Shown here: one piece after another, positions 31,184 through 44,900 of the stretch | Position numbering within the stretch: the first letter of the stretch is position 1 | Layout: every line of letters starts with the position of its first letter | From: Apostichopus japonicus | Lineage: Eukaryota; Echinodermata; Holothuroidea; Aspidochirotida; Stichopodidae | DNA: 64,000 bases | Reading direction: 5' to 3' | Assembly (NCBI RefSeq): GCF_037975245.1 | Contig: NC_092576.1 | Location: 29,007,111-29,071,110, forward strand | Translations under genes and position numbers: made by a program | The notes under the pieces: model-generated | Databases searched by the model: none | What the model saw: only the letters and a program-made list of their open reading frames with translations | What the model was told of the DNA's origin: nothing

Positions 31184-32836
31184 AATATATAAAAACAGTC
31201 CACCGTGATGGCACCAAACAAGAGCAACATACAAGCATACTACACGTAGAAAATCTGCATAAGTCTGAATTAGAGTTAAGACGATGTCGGAAATCGACCT
31301 AATAAAAAGCTTAGTTTAAAAAAAAAGTCACAGTAGTTCGTTGAGTAAAATTCTTGTTTGTATGTACGATAACACAAAATAGATTATAGAAAACTGCGTA
31401 TAATTCAATAGTTTTTTATTACAAAGGATAACTCCAAAACACTCAATTATATCTCTACTATACTATTCTTTAGAACGAGGAGATCAAACTTTAACTGTTT
31501 GATTGCATACATTAGCTAATCATACAAATCACGATATAGGATTACAGGTTAAACATGAAGACAGTGACATTTGACATGAGGTTAAAGGATAATATACTCT
31601 ACTGCAAGTCAGAGCAGGCATGTATTTCTTTATAGTTCTTCATTTTTGTAGTTAATCCTTTAGCTTAGTACAGAAGGTAATCACACCATATAATGCTAAA
31701 TTTGTAGCTTTATAGAAGTGTCTCTTGTACTTTATAATACAGCGTATCACGAAAATAAGTAATTACTACAGAAACTTTAAAGACATAATATAGCTATTTT
31801 TTGGGTAATACATTTTACAATATAATGACTAAACACGAAAGACATGCAAATGTAACATACCATAACGTAGCGATAATTGTTCATTAATATTTCTTAACAT
31901 AGTATAGTATCTCATACATTAGTTGCACATTAAACAGTCTTAACAGCAAAAGGTATTTAGATGATTCAGATGAGAACCAAAATCATACGTTTTACAGAAC
32001 ACACAATCCTGAGACCATTTTGTTTCATATTCCTTATGTCATTCATCGAGATGAAACGTTTATATAAAAGTATTTTTTTAAATAAATATCTAATGAACAG
32101 GATTCTAAATTTTCTCCTTTGGAAAAAATGACTACAATACCTTTCAAAAACAGATAAAAACAACCAACGGCAATGAAACCCCAGTGTTACCATAAACAAG
32201 TAGTAACTACTGTCAAAAATTTTTCTTACCAATGTTACTGAGTTCAACAATCATGTTAGAAACAAGACAAGTTGATCAACAGTGTTAATTATATTAGTAG
32301 GCTACGTTTCATGTTTGCCGCCTCGGGTTAATCCATGACACAGTGAAATATGTTGTTAATTAGGTTGCGAGTTAATTCAGCAGAGTCATTTCCGACTTCT
32401 GGGAGGTAAGGGGTTACGCAAGTAATTTATATTAGTTACATTTTTTAGATTACTTAGTCATCTTAATCCCGTCTCTCGGGTTTCGGTGACTATATGGACT
32501 ATTTTGACTTATTTAAATGTTAATCTGGTAAGATGTGTATGTACAATGTTCGTATGGCTGATGGTCAACTCATGAAAAGGACGAGAAGAAATTTTTGACC
32601 CATGCACATGGAGTTCTCACAGTGTATTTAAAGTGGTAACATAATATCCTTTTATTGTTCTAATAAATAATATGGGTTGTGAGAAAGAGACTTTTTACAA
32701 ATATACACAGTGACCTATTTAAAAAATAGCTCAGAGTTCCGATTGTGTAAGATATGCTAACTCACAACAAAAATCATAAACTCCGAGACCTTAAATGAAG
32801 AAAACTTTATATCGCTCTTAGATCCGACATTCAGAA

Positions 32837-32913
32837 TTACATGGAAAGGTAGTCGATGTATTTTGTTTGACAGCGTCCTTTGATGTAACGGTACGCAGGC
32901 ATTATTGCCTCAC
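32837..32913 (-). CDS. Gene B exon 17: C-terminal tail and stop
   Basis: A 77-bp coding part encoding GEAIMPAYRYIKGRCQ and a TAA stop at 32837-32839; acceptor CGAATTACAG as in gene C. Confidence 0.87.
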
Positions 32914-35900
32914 CTGTAATTCGAATGAGAGAAATAAACCAAAATACAAATAAACTTGAAAAGTCATAAATTTCAAGCAACTTGTCAAGCTATCAACATA
33001 CATAACAGCATGGTTTATTAAACATCATTTGTGTAACGGAAGTTGAGTAGTCGGTCTAAAAGGTTCAAATTGGTAATATAATCAGGTCAGTTCTACTTAT
33101 ATATACGCTACCTCCGCCTCGCCCCATTTCACTATCTGGGTCATTTCGGGTTCCACCACTGGTGGTATTGTTCAACAATGACAGTAAACAAAATGAACAA
33201 CTCTACGATCACTGAGAAATTGTCATCGTAGACGATAATAAACGTTCCTTCGTCTGATCATTTTTCGATTCAAACATATTGAAACTGCGGTCAGTATTTT
33301 ATGATAACTAATTGCAGTGACACATATTTGAGTACCCAAGAACACTTTTCATTTACCCGTCTTCAAGTGAGCAGATTTTCCACAATGAAGTAACATGCAG
33401 CAACAACATATCATATTAAGAAGATTTCCTCAAAAGAAGCACTTGATATAAACTATTAACTTGAATTTTCCTCGCTGATATTATTAATATTACTTCATGC
33501 AAAACAAACTTTCGTGGTTGGCATTCTCATCTAAATTACTGTAATTTAGTGTAATTAGTGTAATCTCGACAATGAAGACTTGTTAGTGTTTGTTTGTCTA
33601 ACTTTACTAATACCTTTCCATATAGCACTATTTAGGTGATGCAAGTTAATATTGTCTAGAACTGTAATGTATATCGATATTCGTTCAAAGTTCGCTGTGT
33701 GTTCTACCTGTTACACCAACGACCAACATTCACTCACCGTTAACATAATATCGGCTCCATAGTGTACAATTGTTTTACTTATATAGAACACTAATTTAAG
33801 TTAGCTAATAATAACTACGTTATTAATTGAGAGCAATTAAACTAGTTATGGTTTCCATCGTTAAGTAAACTAATATAAAAATATGAATTTGCGTTTTTAT
33901 TTTTTAACTTGTACACAAATTGAATTACTGTTAATGATAATGTGCCTTGAATTACTTTAAAGAAACATACGATACCACGAATATTGATAACGGTATAATC
34001 AAGATCTAGAATACTATTTCCACTTTGTACTGAGAACAGCCTTACCTGAAACAATAACTATAATGGCCGCGTCTAAAGTTATAATACCAATTGATATGTA
34101 ATTTCCGTAGTCACTGGACATAGGAACAGCAGCGAACAGAACGTTGACAAAAATCACAGCGAGGGAAAAGAGCTGAAAGGAGGTAATATGTGGAAATATA
34201 AGAAAATCAGTGACTTTATATGTGCGCACTTGCTACCGTTTGTATTCTATTCATTGCTTACGATAAGCAAGAATCCGTTTTACTACGCCGCTTTACGTGA
34301 TCATTAGCCTTGAACTCATGCTGTACCTGAAATTCCGAAATGGTTAAAACCGTCACAGCACAAGCGGTCACGTGATCACTCAAAAATGGTTATGGTATGA
34401 TAACTGGGGGTATTCCAAAATAGACTTTTTTTTCGTTTACGATTACTACTAACTATATCATCAACATTAGTGGCTCATCCTACGTCGCGATACTAAACAC
34501 TGATATGAGAGTCACCGGAGCAATTCTAAACTTGAAAATAAATCGCATGCATAAATAGTTAGTTGCAGCTGCTGTTTCATGAATTAAAAAACTTTTTTTT
34601 TTTGGCAAACAGGACGAAACCGGTGTATTAGCAAACTACAATTTTCATTCACAAGTATAGGCCTTACACGTTCTGAAAATAATATCGTTCTTTCTGTCAA
34701 AATCCATTCAACGATGCAAACATTTAATTAATTCCTGGTTTAAATAGCTTACATGACCGTTACAACAAATACATCGCTTAATATTATGGAAAAAACGTAC
34801 CTGTAATCTTTGTTCAAAAGGGCTCTTCATTGGTGAAAACTTCACGTGGAGTGTGAGGAACAACACAGACACACCGATAGTAATTAACTTGGTCAGTGGA
34901 TCATCCCATCCTAGTAATGTAATCAACATTGTCTGCGTGACCTTCCTGGCAAGTTCCAGAATTTCCCAAAACCAAAATCCGGGTTTGAAATTCTCACAGA
35001 GAAAGTTCAGCCAGACGGGAATGTCATGAGTTTCTTCGTTACTCTCACTTCTGTTCAATGCGATAGGCTCGCTCGTTAAGTTATCTTCACTGTTGAGTTG
35101 GTGGTTTGTGTCTGGTTCTGAAACATGTTCGTTATCACGCTGTCTCTTGATATATTTACTCAAAAAAAGGAAGAGCAATACAGGAAAAGATATAACATAG
35201 AGAAGAGTAGCAAGAAAAGCAAATATCTGGTAATAGAGGAGATCACTACAGACAATGTCATAATCAGCGCGAAGCAGAGTGATTGAAATATCATTTCCTT
35301 TGTAAACCGCAAATGTATCACAGGCACCAGGGTACAAACTGAATATGATGTCACAAGTTGATGGATATGTCACAAACATAATTAACAGGACATACGTTGA
35401 TAGTGTAGATCTCGTTTCGGCAAGCCTAAGTTTCAGATTATGCGCATCGTAGCGTTTTCTGTACTTGAAGTAGACTCTAAACATTTGTTGACAAGCAAAC
35501 GCAATTAAAATTACGACAATGGGAAACAAGAGAGCGATTTTAAATTCGAGCTTAGGATTCAATGATAGCTTCTCGTGTAAGCAATGTGGTTTCACAATCA
35601 ACCTCAAAATGTTAAATTCAAGTACCGAAATCCATTCTCCAACATAATGTAATACTCCAGCCCAACTGACACTATGAAATGCCTCGAATAGCTCACCTAC
35701 AACCTGATAAAAACCTAGAACAATTTTGACCCTAGATGATACAATGTCTGCTATGGTTCTCCCTTCTTTTGAACGATTCTGCTTCTTGCTTTTCACAATC
35801 ACAAACACTAGGAATATGATGAAAATACAAACAGTCATACTGATTTCAAAACAAACCCATACAATATTTGGACACGGAAGGCAAAATCCTAAGACAGAAT

Positions 35901-38900
35901 AATATCCCTTCACACACTTACTACAAAGCCATCCTCTATAACCCACCGCACATGAACCAGCTATTTCATTAACTTCATGACTGTTATTATTCTCACAGTT
36001 TTCAGGGCTCGAACAAGCAAATACTCTGGGAATCAATTGCTTATATTCAACGGTGGATTGATCATAATGTACATTTTCAGTTTGTAGATTCAGTACAAAA
36101 TTAGAATATTCCTTTAGACTTGCATTGGGAAAAGTCCAATTCCAGTAATAGCCTGGTAAAAGAGCCTTGTAATCTTGAGAACAATCCAATCCTTCTTCTA
36201 GACATACTGAGCATTTCTCGAATCGATGTAAGCGAGTATAGTTCTCTTTGCAGGGACAGGCTCGGTATCCAGCGAAAGTACTTTGTTTAGTTCCTTCTGG
36301 ACACAATATGCACTGCGATGATGATGTGCCAGTTCCATTTTTCACGAAGCTACCGTTATGACAGTGACTGCAGGAATTGTTACCGATATCATTTTGATAA
36401 AAACCACCTATGTGAGCAGAAGAAGGCCACCGATAAATATAATCATTCTATATAATTCCAATGGAGGTTTAAGCTTTGACATAATATAGGGCAATATTTT
36501 GTTAAGTTTCGATACTCGACACCATTTACTTTTGTTTTCGTGGAAGTTGTTGACCTTAACGATTATTGACCCCATTTGTAGTTTAATTAAGACAGCATTT
36601 GCAGCATTTGATCTATAAACGTCGATTTTGTTCTGACAAAAGACCAAAATTACACCCACTTGCCCATTTGTTTCAGTGGCCCCAGATTACACCTTTCCTT
36701 TACGATTTCGTCATCCGCCTCTGTTGATTCCATTGGGTCCATGCCCATTGCCTTATCAGTCGGGGAGGTTCCCTTCCCATCTTTGAAAGCCTGCACAGCC
36801 TGCACAGGTATACAGGTATACTTAAACAGTTCTTTAAGATTTCACTCACCTGCTGGGCAAGGAGTACATTGACCACTTTTGTTGCCATAGCTACCAGGGG
36901 GGCACGGTTGGCATATAGCTGTCCGAGATTCCAATGTACAGTTAAAACCTTGGCGTCTTAAGACCTCATAAAAGACATTTCCAGATTGACTGAACGTCAG
37001 TGTAGGTACAAAACCGCTGTTAACGCATTCACTTTGGAACAAAAAAGCAGACTACAAATGTCCTTTCCCTTCTAATTCTTTTTCTCTTATTTGTAAGTTG
37101 GGTGAATGAAAAGTTGACAACATATCTTCCTAATGTTAACGAAACGTTTGTTTGTTATTTTTGTTTTAGCTAGCACTACTGTGTGTATATACACAGATAT
37201 ATTCCATTATCATATAAATCTCGCTCTCTCGCAGCGATATTCATGAAAACAAATATATAACGAAAATAGGATTTGAAGTGATTTTGTTTATGTATCACAT
37301 ATCATCGCAATCATATCTCCATTAAACAGAAAACCTCATTTCCATTTTCAACGGTATGAAGAATATATGAAGAATAATTTTTTTTTACAATAATCACCTT
37401 GTGATAATTGTTTGATATCTGCAGATAATGTATATATCCACAGCTAAGCGGAATGGGGTAAAAAATCTTCCTCACTCCTTCCTATCCTCGTATTGCGTCG
37501 TTGATGGTAGTCCTATGGTTCCTAAGTAGTACACTAAATGACCAACTATTTGATCTAAACCGCTATGAAGATTTCTTTTATTTTAATACCTTGTGATATT
37601 TCTGTTTGGCATCGGTAAAGACTTCAGCTGACCACAGCTAAGCAGTCTGTTAGGAATAATAATGATGTAAACATATTTTCTGTGAGTTATTATCTGTTCC
37701 TTTTGAATCTTGAAGTACCAACTTTTTAATCGACAGTTTTCGAAATATATATTGCCATATTTATATCTGTGGCATTCTAATATGTTGTGGTATGAGACAC
37801 TTTATATTGATATTTACATATTGATATTTTAAACACTAAAAATGTACCGTTGAAAGACACTAGGACATTACACATGAAAGGTGTTTCAAAGCAACATTAA
37901 ATCTACTGAACACACATTCTCATGTACAGGCTAACAGACAATGGAGCTCAAATATGTAAATATATGACATGGTTTGGACAATGTCCAATCTTGTGTAAAT
38001 AAACCATGGCTTAGACAGAATGTAAAAGTTACGAGGTCTTTATTGATGTCAGATTGTAACTTACAGTTTCATCTGATTGGGCATATCTTCGAGGGCTTTC
38101 GCTGAGATTTTTTCGAGAGGGTTTTTGTAAAGATGTCTTTGATGGACAAAAACACAGAAAGGAAATGACGAAGAGTTAACAAAACAAACATGCTTTTCAT
38201 GGTTACTGACTATTGGGGGCAAAAAAAGTTTACAAACATGTGCATCATATTAATATACAAAATGACGCCACTGTTGTCATTATTATCAGTAAAGGAAGAT
38301 GGTGGATAGATTAGTGGATGTGGCCATGCCCTCTCATCTCCAATCGCGGAAATTGTCTCAATCGGCGATACAAAACCTGGCGTCCAGAGATATTTATGTA
38401 GGCTTAATTATTATCCTTATATGACAGTCGGTAGCAGCTTGTGCTGTACCACGCCCTTCTATAAAGGCTTATTCCCCTCCCAAAAGCAGTCGCGGAAATT
38501 TAATTATCCTCCCTGTTTCACCCCCGCCCTCTCCACTCACTAAAGAACTACATTTAAATTTCTTTGCTTGCCACTGTTGCCAACAAAATAAACAATGGTT
38601 ATTATTCGAGTGGTACTCACATAGTTGATTGTAATTCTGTCGTCGTGAATGGACTTTTCTGGAGTTCTTTTATTTTGTTGTTAAAGAGGTAGCTTTGAAA
38701 TAAAATGAAAGTTATATAATGTTCTTATGAAGCGAAGAAGAAACAAGGATAAAAAAACATGTTTAAATTGATAGACTCATACGACCAAGTTCTGAGTTAC
38801 ATGTTTTTAATAGGCATATCTGCAAAAGCATTTCCCTCCACTTCACTGATGCCGTTGTTGAAGAGAAATCTGAAACCGAAAGTAGGAAACAAGTTTTAAA

Positions 38901-41900
38901 CGGATTGATAGGTGACAATATGCTATTATCTTAAGGTTAAAGATGAACGATAGTGATTTTTCACCATCGACGAAAAAATACGATTTTATTCAAGAGTATT
39001 CTAGTTGGTTTCCATTTTACACATGTGAAAATTCAAGTCAATCCGATGTTGGGAAAGGCTTAAAAAAATTCCTAAACTCGTTGATTTTTTAAACAAAAAT
39101 TGGGCTTTTGGCGAAAAGCGATATGATGATCACGTGATCTACAGTGACATGTGACGTCATTATGATGATAACAACGTGAGTGTACTTCAGCAGTGTGCAC
39201 TTAGTGTGTAAGTTTAGTTGCAACCTACTCTATATTGGACTCGACAAACAACGTAAACCACTAGCAAAATCCAAGAAATTGCGTTGTAGGGGGATGCAAC
39301 AGAACGAATGTGGACTCTACAATAAGTTTTTTTCAATTTTCCAAGCGGAAAAAGTAGTGGGAGATATCGGAAACTCTGGATACGATTTGTGAGGAGAACC
39401 AGGAAAGACTTCATCGCACCAGGAGTTTCTCATGGCAAGAATGTGAAAGTTTGTTCTGCCCACTTCACAGAAGATGATTCTCGGGCCCAATTGAAATTTG
39501 CGTGTGGCAAGGTCACTAAAGTAATAACAGTTTGAAAGATTGATGCTTTTATGCCGCATTATTTATATATATCCCGATAAATGCAACGGTAAGTGTTGGA
39601 ACTGGAAGACATGTCAGACGTGAACAACCTAATGACTATGTGAGGAGAGAATCCACGTGCAAATTTCAATTGGGGCATTGACGTCGCTTAGGCAGAGTTT
39701 TTTGTGGCAGAGATGTGTTCATACCCTCCAAACCACTTTAAATGTAATACGAATAGGAAATGTGTGAGCGAAACAAAACATCGTGTAAGTATTACTTACG
39801 GTAGCGCACACTGTCACTTATGTTTGCACAGTGTGAAAGTACCGTTTGCTGACCTACGTGAAGTTGGGCTAGAATACGATTCCTCCTGAAGCCCAAACCA
39901 CGAGGCATGCATGTGAATAAACGCAATAGGCATTGCATGTAGTGAGAAAATTGTTCGAGCTAGACTAACAACTCGATTGAGTTCAAATGCGGTTGTATTT
40001 CAAGCTCCATGAAACCTTTCTGTTGGATTTAATGACGCACGGAACAAGGAACGTTTATGTTTTACAGTAGGCCTAGTGCATACAAGCGAATCTACTTTGT
40101 TTAGAACTTTGGATTTTCTTTCGGATGTTATACTAATCTACGTTTGAGACTATCATCACTATTGTTATTGTGCCAGTTTGACTGGTAAGTGAGCACATTC
40201 ATACATCACTCTGTATAAAACCCGCCAAAAACGTGATCTTGAGATTTACGTTACTTTGGGTCAGCTTGCGAGTTACCTCTTCAGATATTGGGAAATCGTT
40301 GCGAAATCGCCGCAAATTTCGTAAAAAAAAACTTGTAAACACGTGGTGAAGAAATCAAGAAACACTATGATATTCATTATCTATTTATGTCTTGAACATT
40401 ACGCCGGAAAATAACAGTTATGCTGACACGAAATGCACGCACAGCTCCGTACTGAACAGTTCACAACAGAAAAGATCATCACAGTGACGTCATTCACTGA
40501 CCTGAGGGCTGTTCAAGGTCGTTGCAGTGTTTGAAAATTCCTAAATTACGGAGGCGAAAAAACGATGTTTTAATTCCCTTTTTTATAACTTTCCGGTGTG
40601 CTATTTGGAAAATTAAAAAAATATGTTGCTTGGTAACATATAAACTACATTATATATGAAAATGAGAGATTTTTTTTCTGTCACTATCGTTCTACTTTAA
40701 TACAAGACTTTGGGCCAAAAAACATGAACCTGGCCAGTTAGAAACAATCAGGTATGTTACTCACATATGTCGTAGTCTACTAAATCCATCAAATAATCCT
40801 TTTTGTACACAAGTGAGGTTATTCCGTTGTAATAGCAGGAACTGTGCGTCGTGTTTCGTATAATTAAACAGGCCGAACGGTATTTCAGTTAAACTGTTGT
40901 TTGAAAGGTCTCTGCAGCGTATGATCAAATAACAAGTATAGGGACCAACGTTAGTTCAAGGAAAGGCGACTCAAAATTATTTATATATTAACAAGTAAAT
41001 ACACCACTTAATCTAACGAGTTTTAAACAAGTAATGATAAATGCAAGGAAGGTAGGATTTGACCTACGATTTGATTAGGATTTATTTAAAACAAAATCTC
41101 ATTTGACAATGAGAATATGCGACAATGACGATGAACGAGGATCAAATTAGAGAAACCCATTATTAAATGAATCGTACGTGCATTGAAATTTCTTCTTATT
41201 TATCCTGAGAAGTAGGACTATGTCATTTTAAATCATCTTTCATAGTGTAACATATATCTGCATGAACTGTTCGTAATTTGACTACTTTGTACTTTCTTTA
41301 ATAATTGTGAAAATTATTTACAGGCAATAACTGATTGTGGTATTACTAAAGAGATTCGCCGGCAGTTGTCGAATGTTGTTCCCTGAAAGTGACCTGCAAG
41401 AGATGTTTTGGAAAACTTTTTATTAACATTCGCTACGATTCCGATTAATTTTTCAAAAGATTTATGTCGTGACCCGGTCTACCCGGAAATGACCCGGATT
41501 TATACACTATACGTTACATGACATTTGGAAATCTTTGTAGAAAAGTAAAGTGTAATGAAAATATTTTCGTCAGATGTTAGCAATGATTAAAGATGTGAAT
41601 GAAATAAAGCATTTTCTGAGTAATGGTCTATTTTCATGAAATTTTGCTTTTCATCGGACACACTAAGAAACCAGCGGTCATTGACGTTCATTATTTGACA
41701 TAGACAAATGTATCACACGTCGTAACACCGCAATCATATTAAATCACTCATGTTATATACAAAATAAACAAGCTAGTCCAGCTATACTATACATGACCAA
41801 GATTAACAGAGCTTTAGCTGAATTATCTTTACTCACAAGTAAGAAAGGTTTTCTAGTCCGTTGAAGAAGCGCTGATGAACGTCATGTAATTTATTGTTAG

Positions 41901-44900
41901 CAAGAATGCTGAAGAGAATGATATGACATTAAAGGTAGTCATTAAAGGGTGTAGATATTGTCCTGTAGTATTGCGTATTTGTTCAGAAAACTACAATGAA
42001 ACAGTAACGGCTACATCACAATACTTACAGGTCGTATATGTTCGGTGTTGACATAAAAAATCCAGGGGGTATGTCAGTTAGTAGATTATCTGATAAGTAT
42101 CTGTATTGGAATAGAGAAAACAAATTTAATGTGATAACATTACAAGAGTTTAACAAGTAATGATAAATGTAATCCCTCATGTAAGTGCCAGTATAGCACA
42201 GTAGCACATAGTATAAAGGTTAGATGAACGTACATTTTATGACAGCACATACTTTTACCAGGGCCTGACAGGTAATAATAAGAGGAAAACGTGCGTTAAT
42301 AGAATATGATATCATAAATACGGTAGGTGGAGTACAAGTGAACGAATGAAAGAAACGTTTAATACACCATCAAAGTCATGTGTGAGTGTAAATGTGACGG
42401 ATTCATCATTTATTTTATGCAATGTGATTGGACAACTTTTACAAGGAAGCATGTATAATGTGTTTTTGTTCTTATTGTATCTAGTCATTGATTTACTTAA
42501 CGATGTCTTACAGTGACTATATAGTCTAAGTTAAAGAGGAATACTCTTTTGCAACTTACAGTCGTTCCATTTTGGTATTACTTGAAAGCAAGGCCGTTGG
42601 TAAAGCTTCGAGTCGGTTTCCTGACAAGTCCCTGAATAATACAAAGTAGACTGGTGTAATGTTTTTATTATTGAAAGATTGAACAACAATTTGTCAAACA
42701 ATCGTCGTTTAAGGCAGAGCTCTTCTTTCTCAATCGACATTTTGACTAAAAAGCGTCACTCTATTTGCGTACGGTGTTTGTAGGCGCCTTCTGTAGAAGA
42801 CAACTGCTTGCTCTTTACATTTTATTTTCCTTTTTCTTCAGTAGTTTCATAAAAAAAGATAGGTGAAAGACTTCATGTAGAAATATATCACACACTTACA
42901 TATTTTTAATGTTCCAATTTATGGAGAATAGTCCAGCAGGGATTTCTCTGATCAAGTTGTATGACACATTTCTACGATAATTAATAAAAAAGTGAACATG
43001 TGTTACTAATAGATAACAAAGGTGTAAGAACAGGAACTTTCTCTCCACGACAGTGTTTATCATTTAGCTGGAATATTTTCAATTAGCAAATAGATAGCTA
43101 GGCGATTAAATGAAGCATGTTTCGTTTCATATATCTAATTAATAGTCTATTTTTGAATTTTGCTAAACAAATATCAAACTTTTGCGGGAAAAAGTGGAAA
43201 AGTGTAATACGCACAATTTAGAAAAGTATCAGTTTTGACATAGAATCCTCGAAATCTTTAAAAGTTCCATTTGGCCATTGCAACATCTACAAATCATTCG
43301 TCTTGTACAGATCATATATCTCACCTTTAAGTTATGATACTTGTGAAAGGGAATAGGCAGAGACAGAAATAGCCACTTTGTATAAGGAGTCTGACAATGG
43401 ATTCATCTTCGATATATGTTACTTAACACATTGGAAGGAAAATAAATAAATCGGTGAATAAATAGTAGAGCATTTCATCAAAAACTTATGTTGACATGCA
43501 CATACCTAACATGAAGTAACATTTATAGATTATAGCCAGTGTTTCATTACACTCAATTGCTTCCAACTTCATGATTCCTGGAAAATTGTCTTAGTGCAAG
43601 CTCTTCAACTGGTTATGCGATAACTTCCTGGACACAGAATCGTAACATGACATTCAACACTGACAATATAAGCTATTGCATTCGAAATCAATTGTCAATA
43701 ATTTCGATTAGATGATCAAGGCTTTGTAAAGACTGAACTTTATTACTTTACGTAGAAAAATAAGAGGACAGGAGGATACCTAAATTAGTTTCTGTTAAAA
43801 CACTTATAGGTGTTTCAAACTTGGTACATTTGCAAGTAATGCCTCCGGCAAAATATGATTGGCGGGAATGATTTTACGTTTACAGAGCTTGCTAGTGGAA
43901 CCGGGAACCGTCTAAAAACTTCGTTTCACTCCCAATAGTAGTAGGATTGTTCACTATTTCCATAAGTTCAAAAAACATTTTAGATACTGAAATTTTTGTT
44001 CAATTTAGCCTCCTTTGTAAAGCCGATACTCTGTAGAAACGTCATACAGAGTATAACCTGTCACAAAAAGCAACCACTTGATCCACTCTAAATCCTAGTT
44101 ATTGAAATCGTAACCGTGAGATCATGATGCGGATATAAATTATATGACCATCATACTTTCTTAGCTGATTTTACAATGTAGTATTCTGATTTCATATACT
44201 GTAATGACTCTCTTAACTCTGCATCGATTTCTCATTTCTTTTTGAAAGCTGTTATATCGTTTATTAACAAAAAATTAGACGAAAAGGGAAAATTGCTTCG
44301 GAATAAGTGTAATTATTGACATTGTAAAAATCTAAAAAAAATATTAAGCAATGTACTACGTGGTTCATTTTGTGATTCCGTACATAGATGTCAGGTTGCC
44401 TGTCCATTGGAACGTTCCAGGTGGTATGCCAGTGAGTCTGTTACGCGATAAATTTCTGTCAAACATATAAAATATCACAAAACAAGTATTAATTCACAAT
44501 GAATGTGATCAATATCTGATATTGTCATTACTTCTTCATTGGATGCCACAATTGTAGTTTGTGCATATATTCATATAACAACATCAATAGTTATCAGTGG
44601 AGTGCCAAGGGGCCAATGACAGAACCCCACTCCAATCTTCAGTCTAGAAAGAAATACACCACAACATTTCTTCGATCTCACACAAAGTATTTATTACCAC
44701 AACCTTGCATTGAGATCTACCTATATACCTACCATCAGTCTAAATATGCCTCAGAATGCACCACGTATATTTTTTAACCTCGACAAGACAACCCCCACTC
44801 CCGATCCCAACCTTACATTGGAGTCGGCATCAATTTAACAGGGCAGAATAAACTAATGTATATATTGTATATATTCCTTGATTTGCTTCTGTCCCATAAA

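Larger units (their letters stand above)
23801..32836. other. Intergenic region between tail-to-tail genes A and B
   Basis: No conserved coding exon was found. The gene A flank to about 26015 matches, in inverted orientation, the gene B flank down to about 31270. A further inverted match links 26830-27010 to 28640-28815. Insertions break this symmetry: LINE fragments on the A side and a terminal-inverted-repeat element on the B side. For gene B, AATAAA on the minus strand at 32651-32656, about 180 bases after the stop, is a plausible poly(A) signal. Confidence 0.75.

Noticed and set aside
30779-31234. 151-codon minus-strand frame
   Set aside because: It lies mostly within the terminal-inverted-repeat element, has an overlapping plus-strand frame of similar quality and matches no family I recognise.
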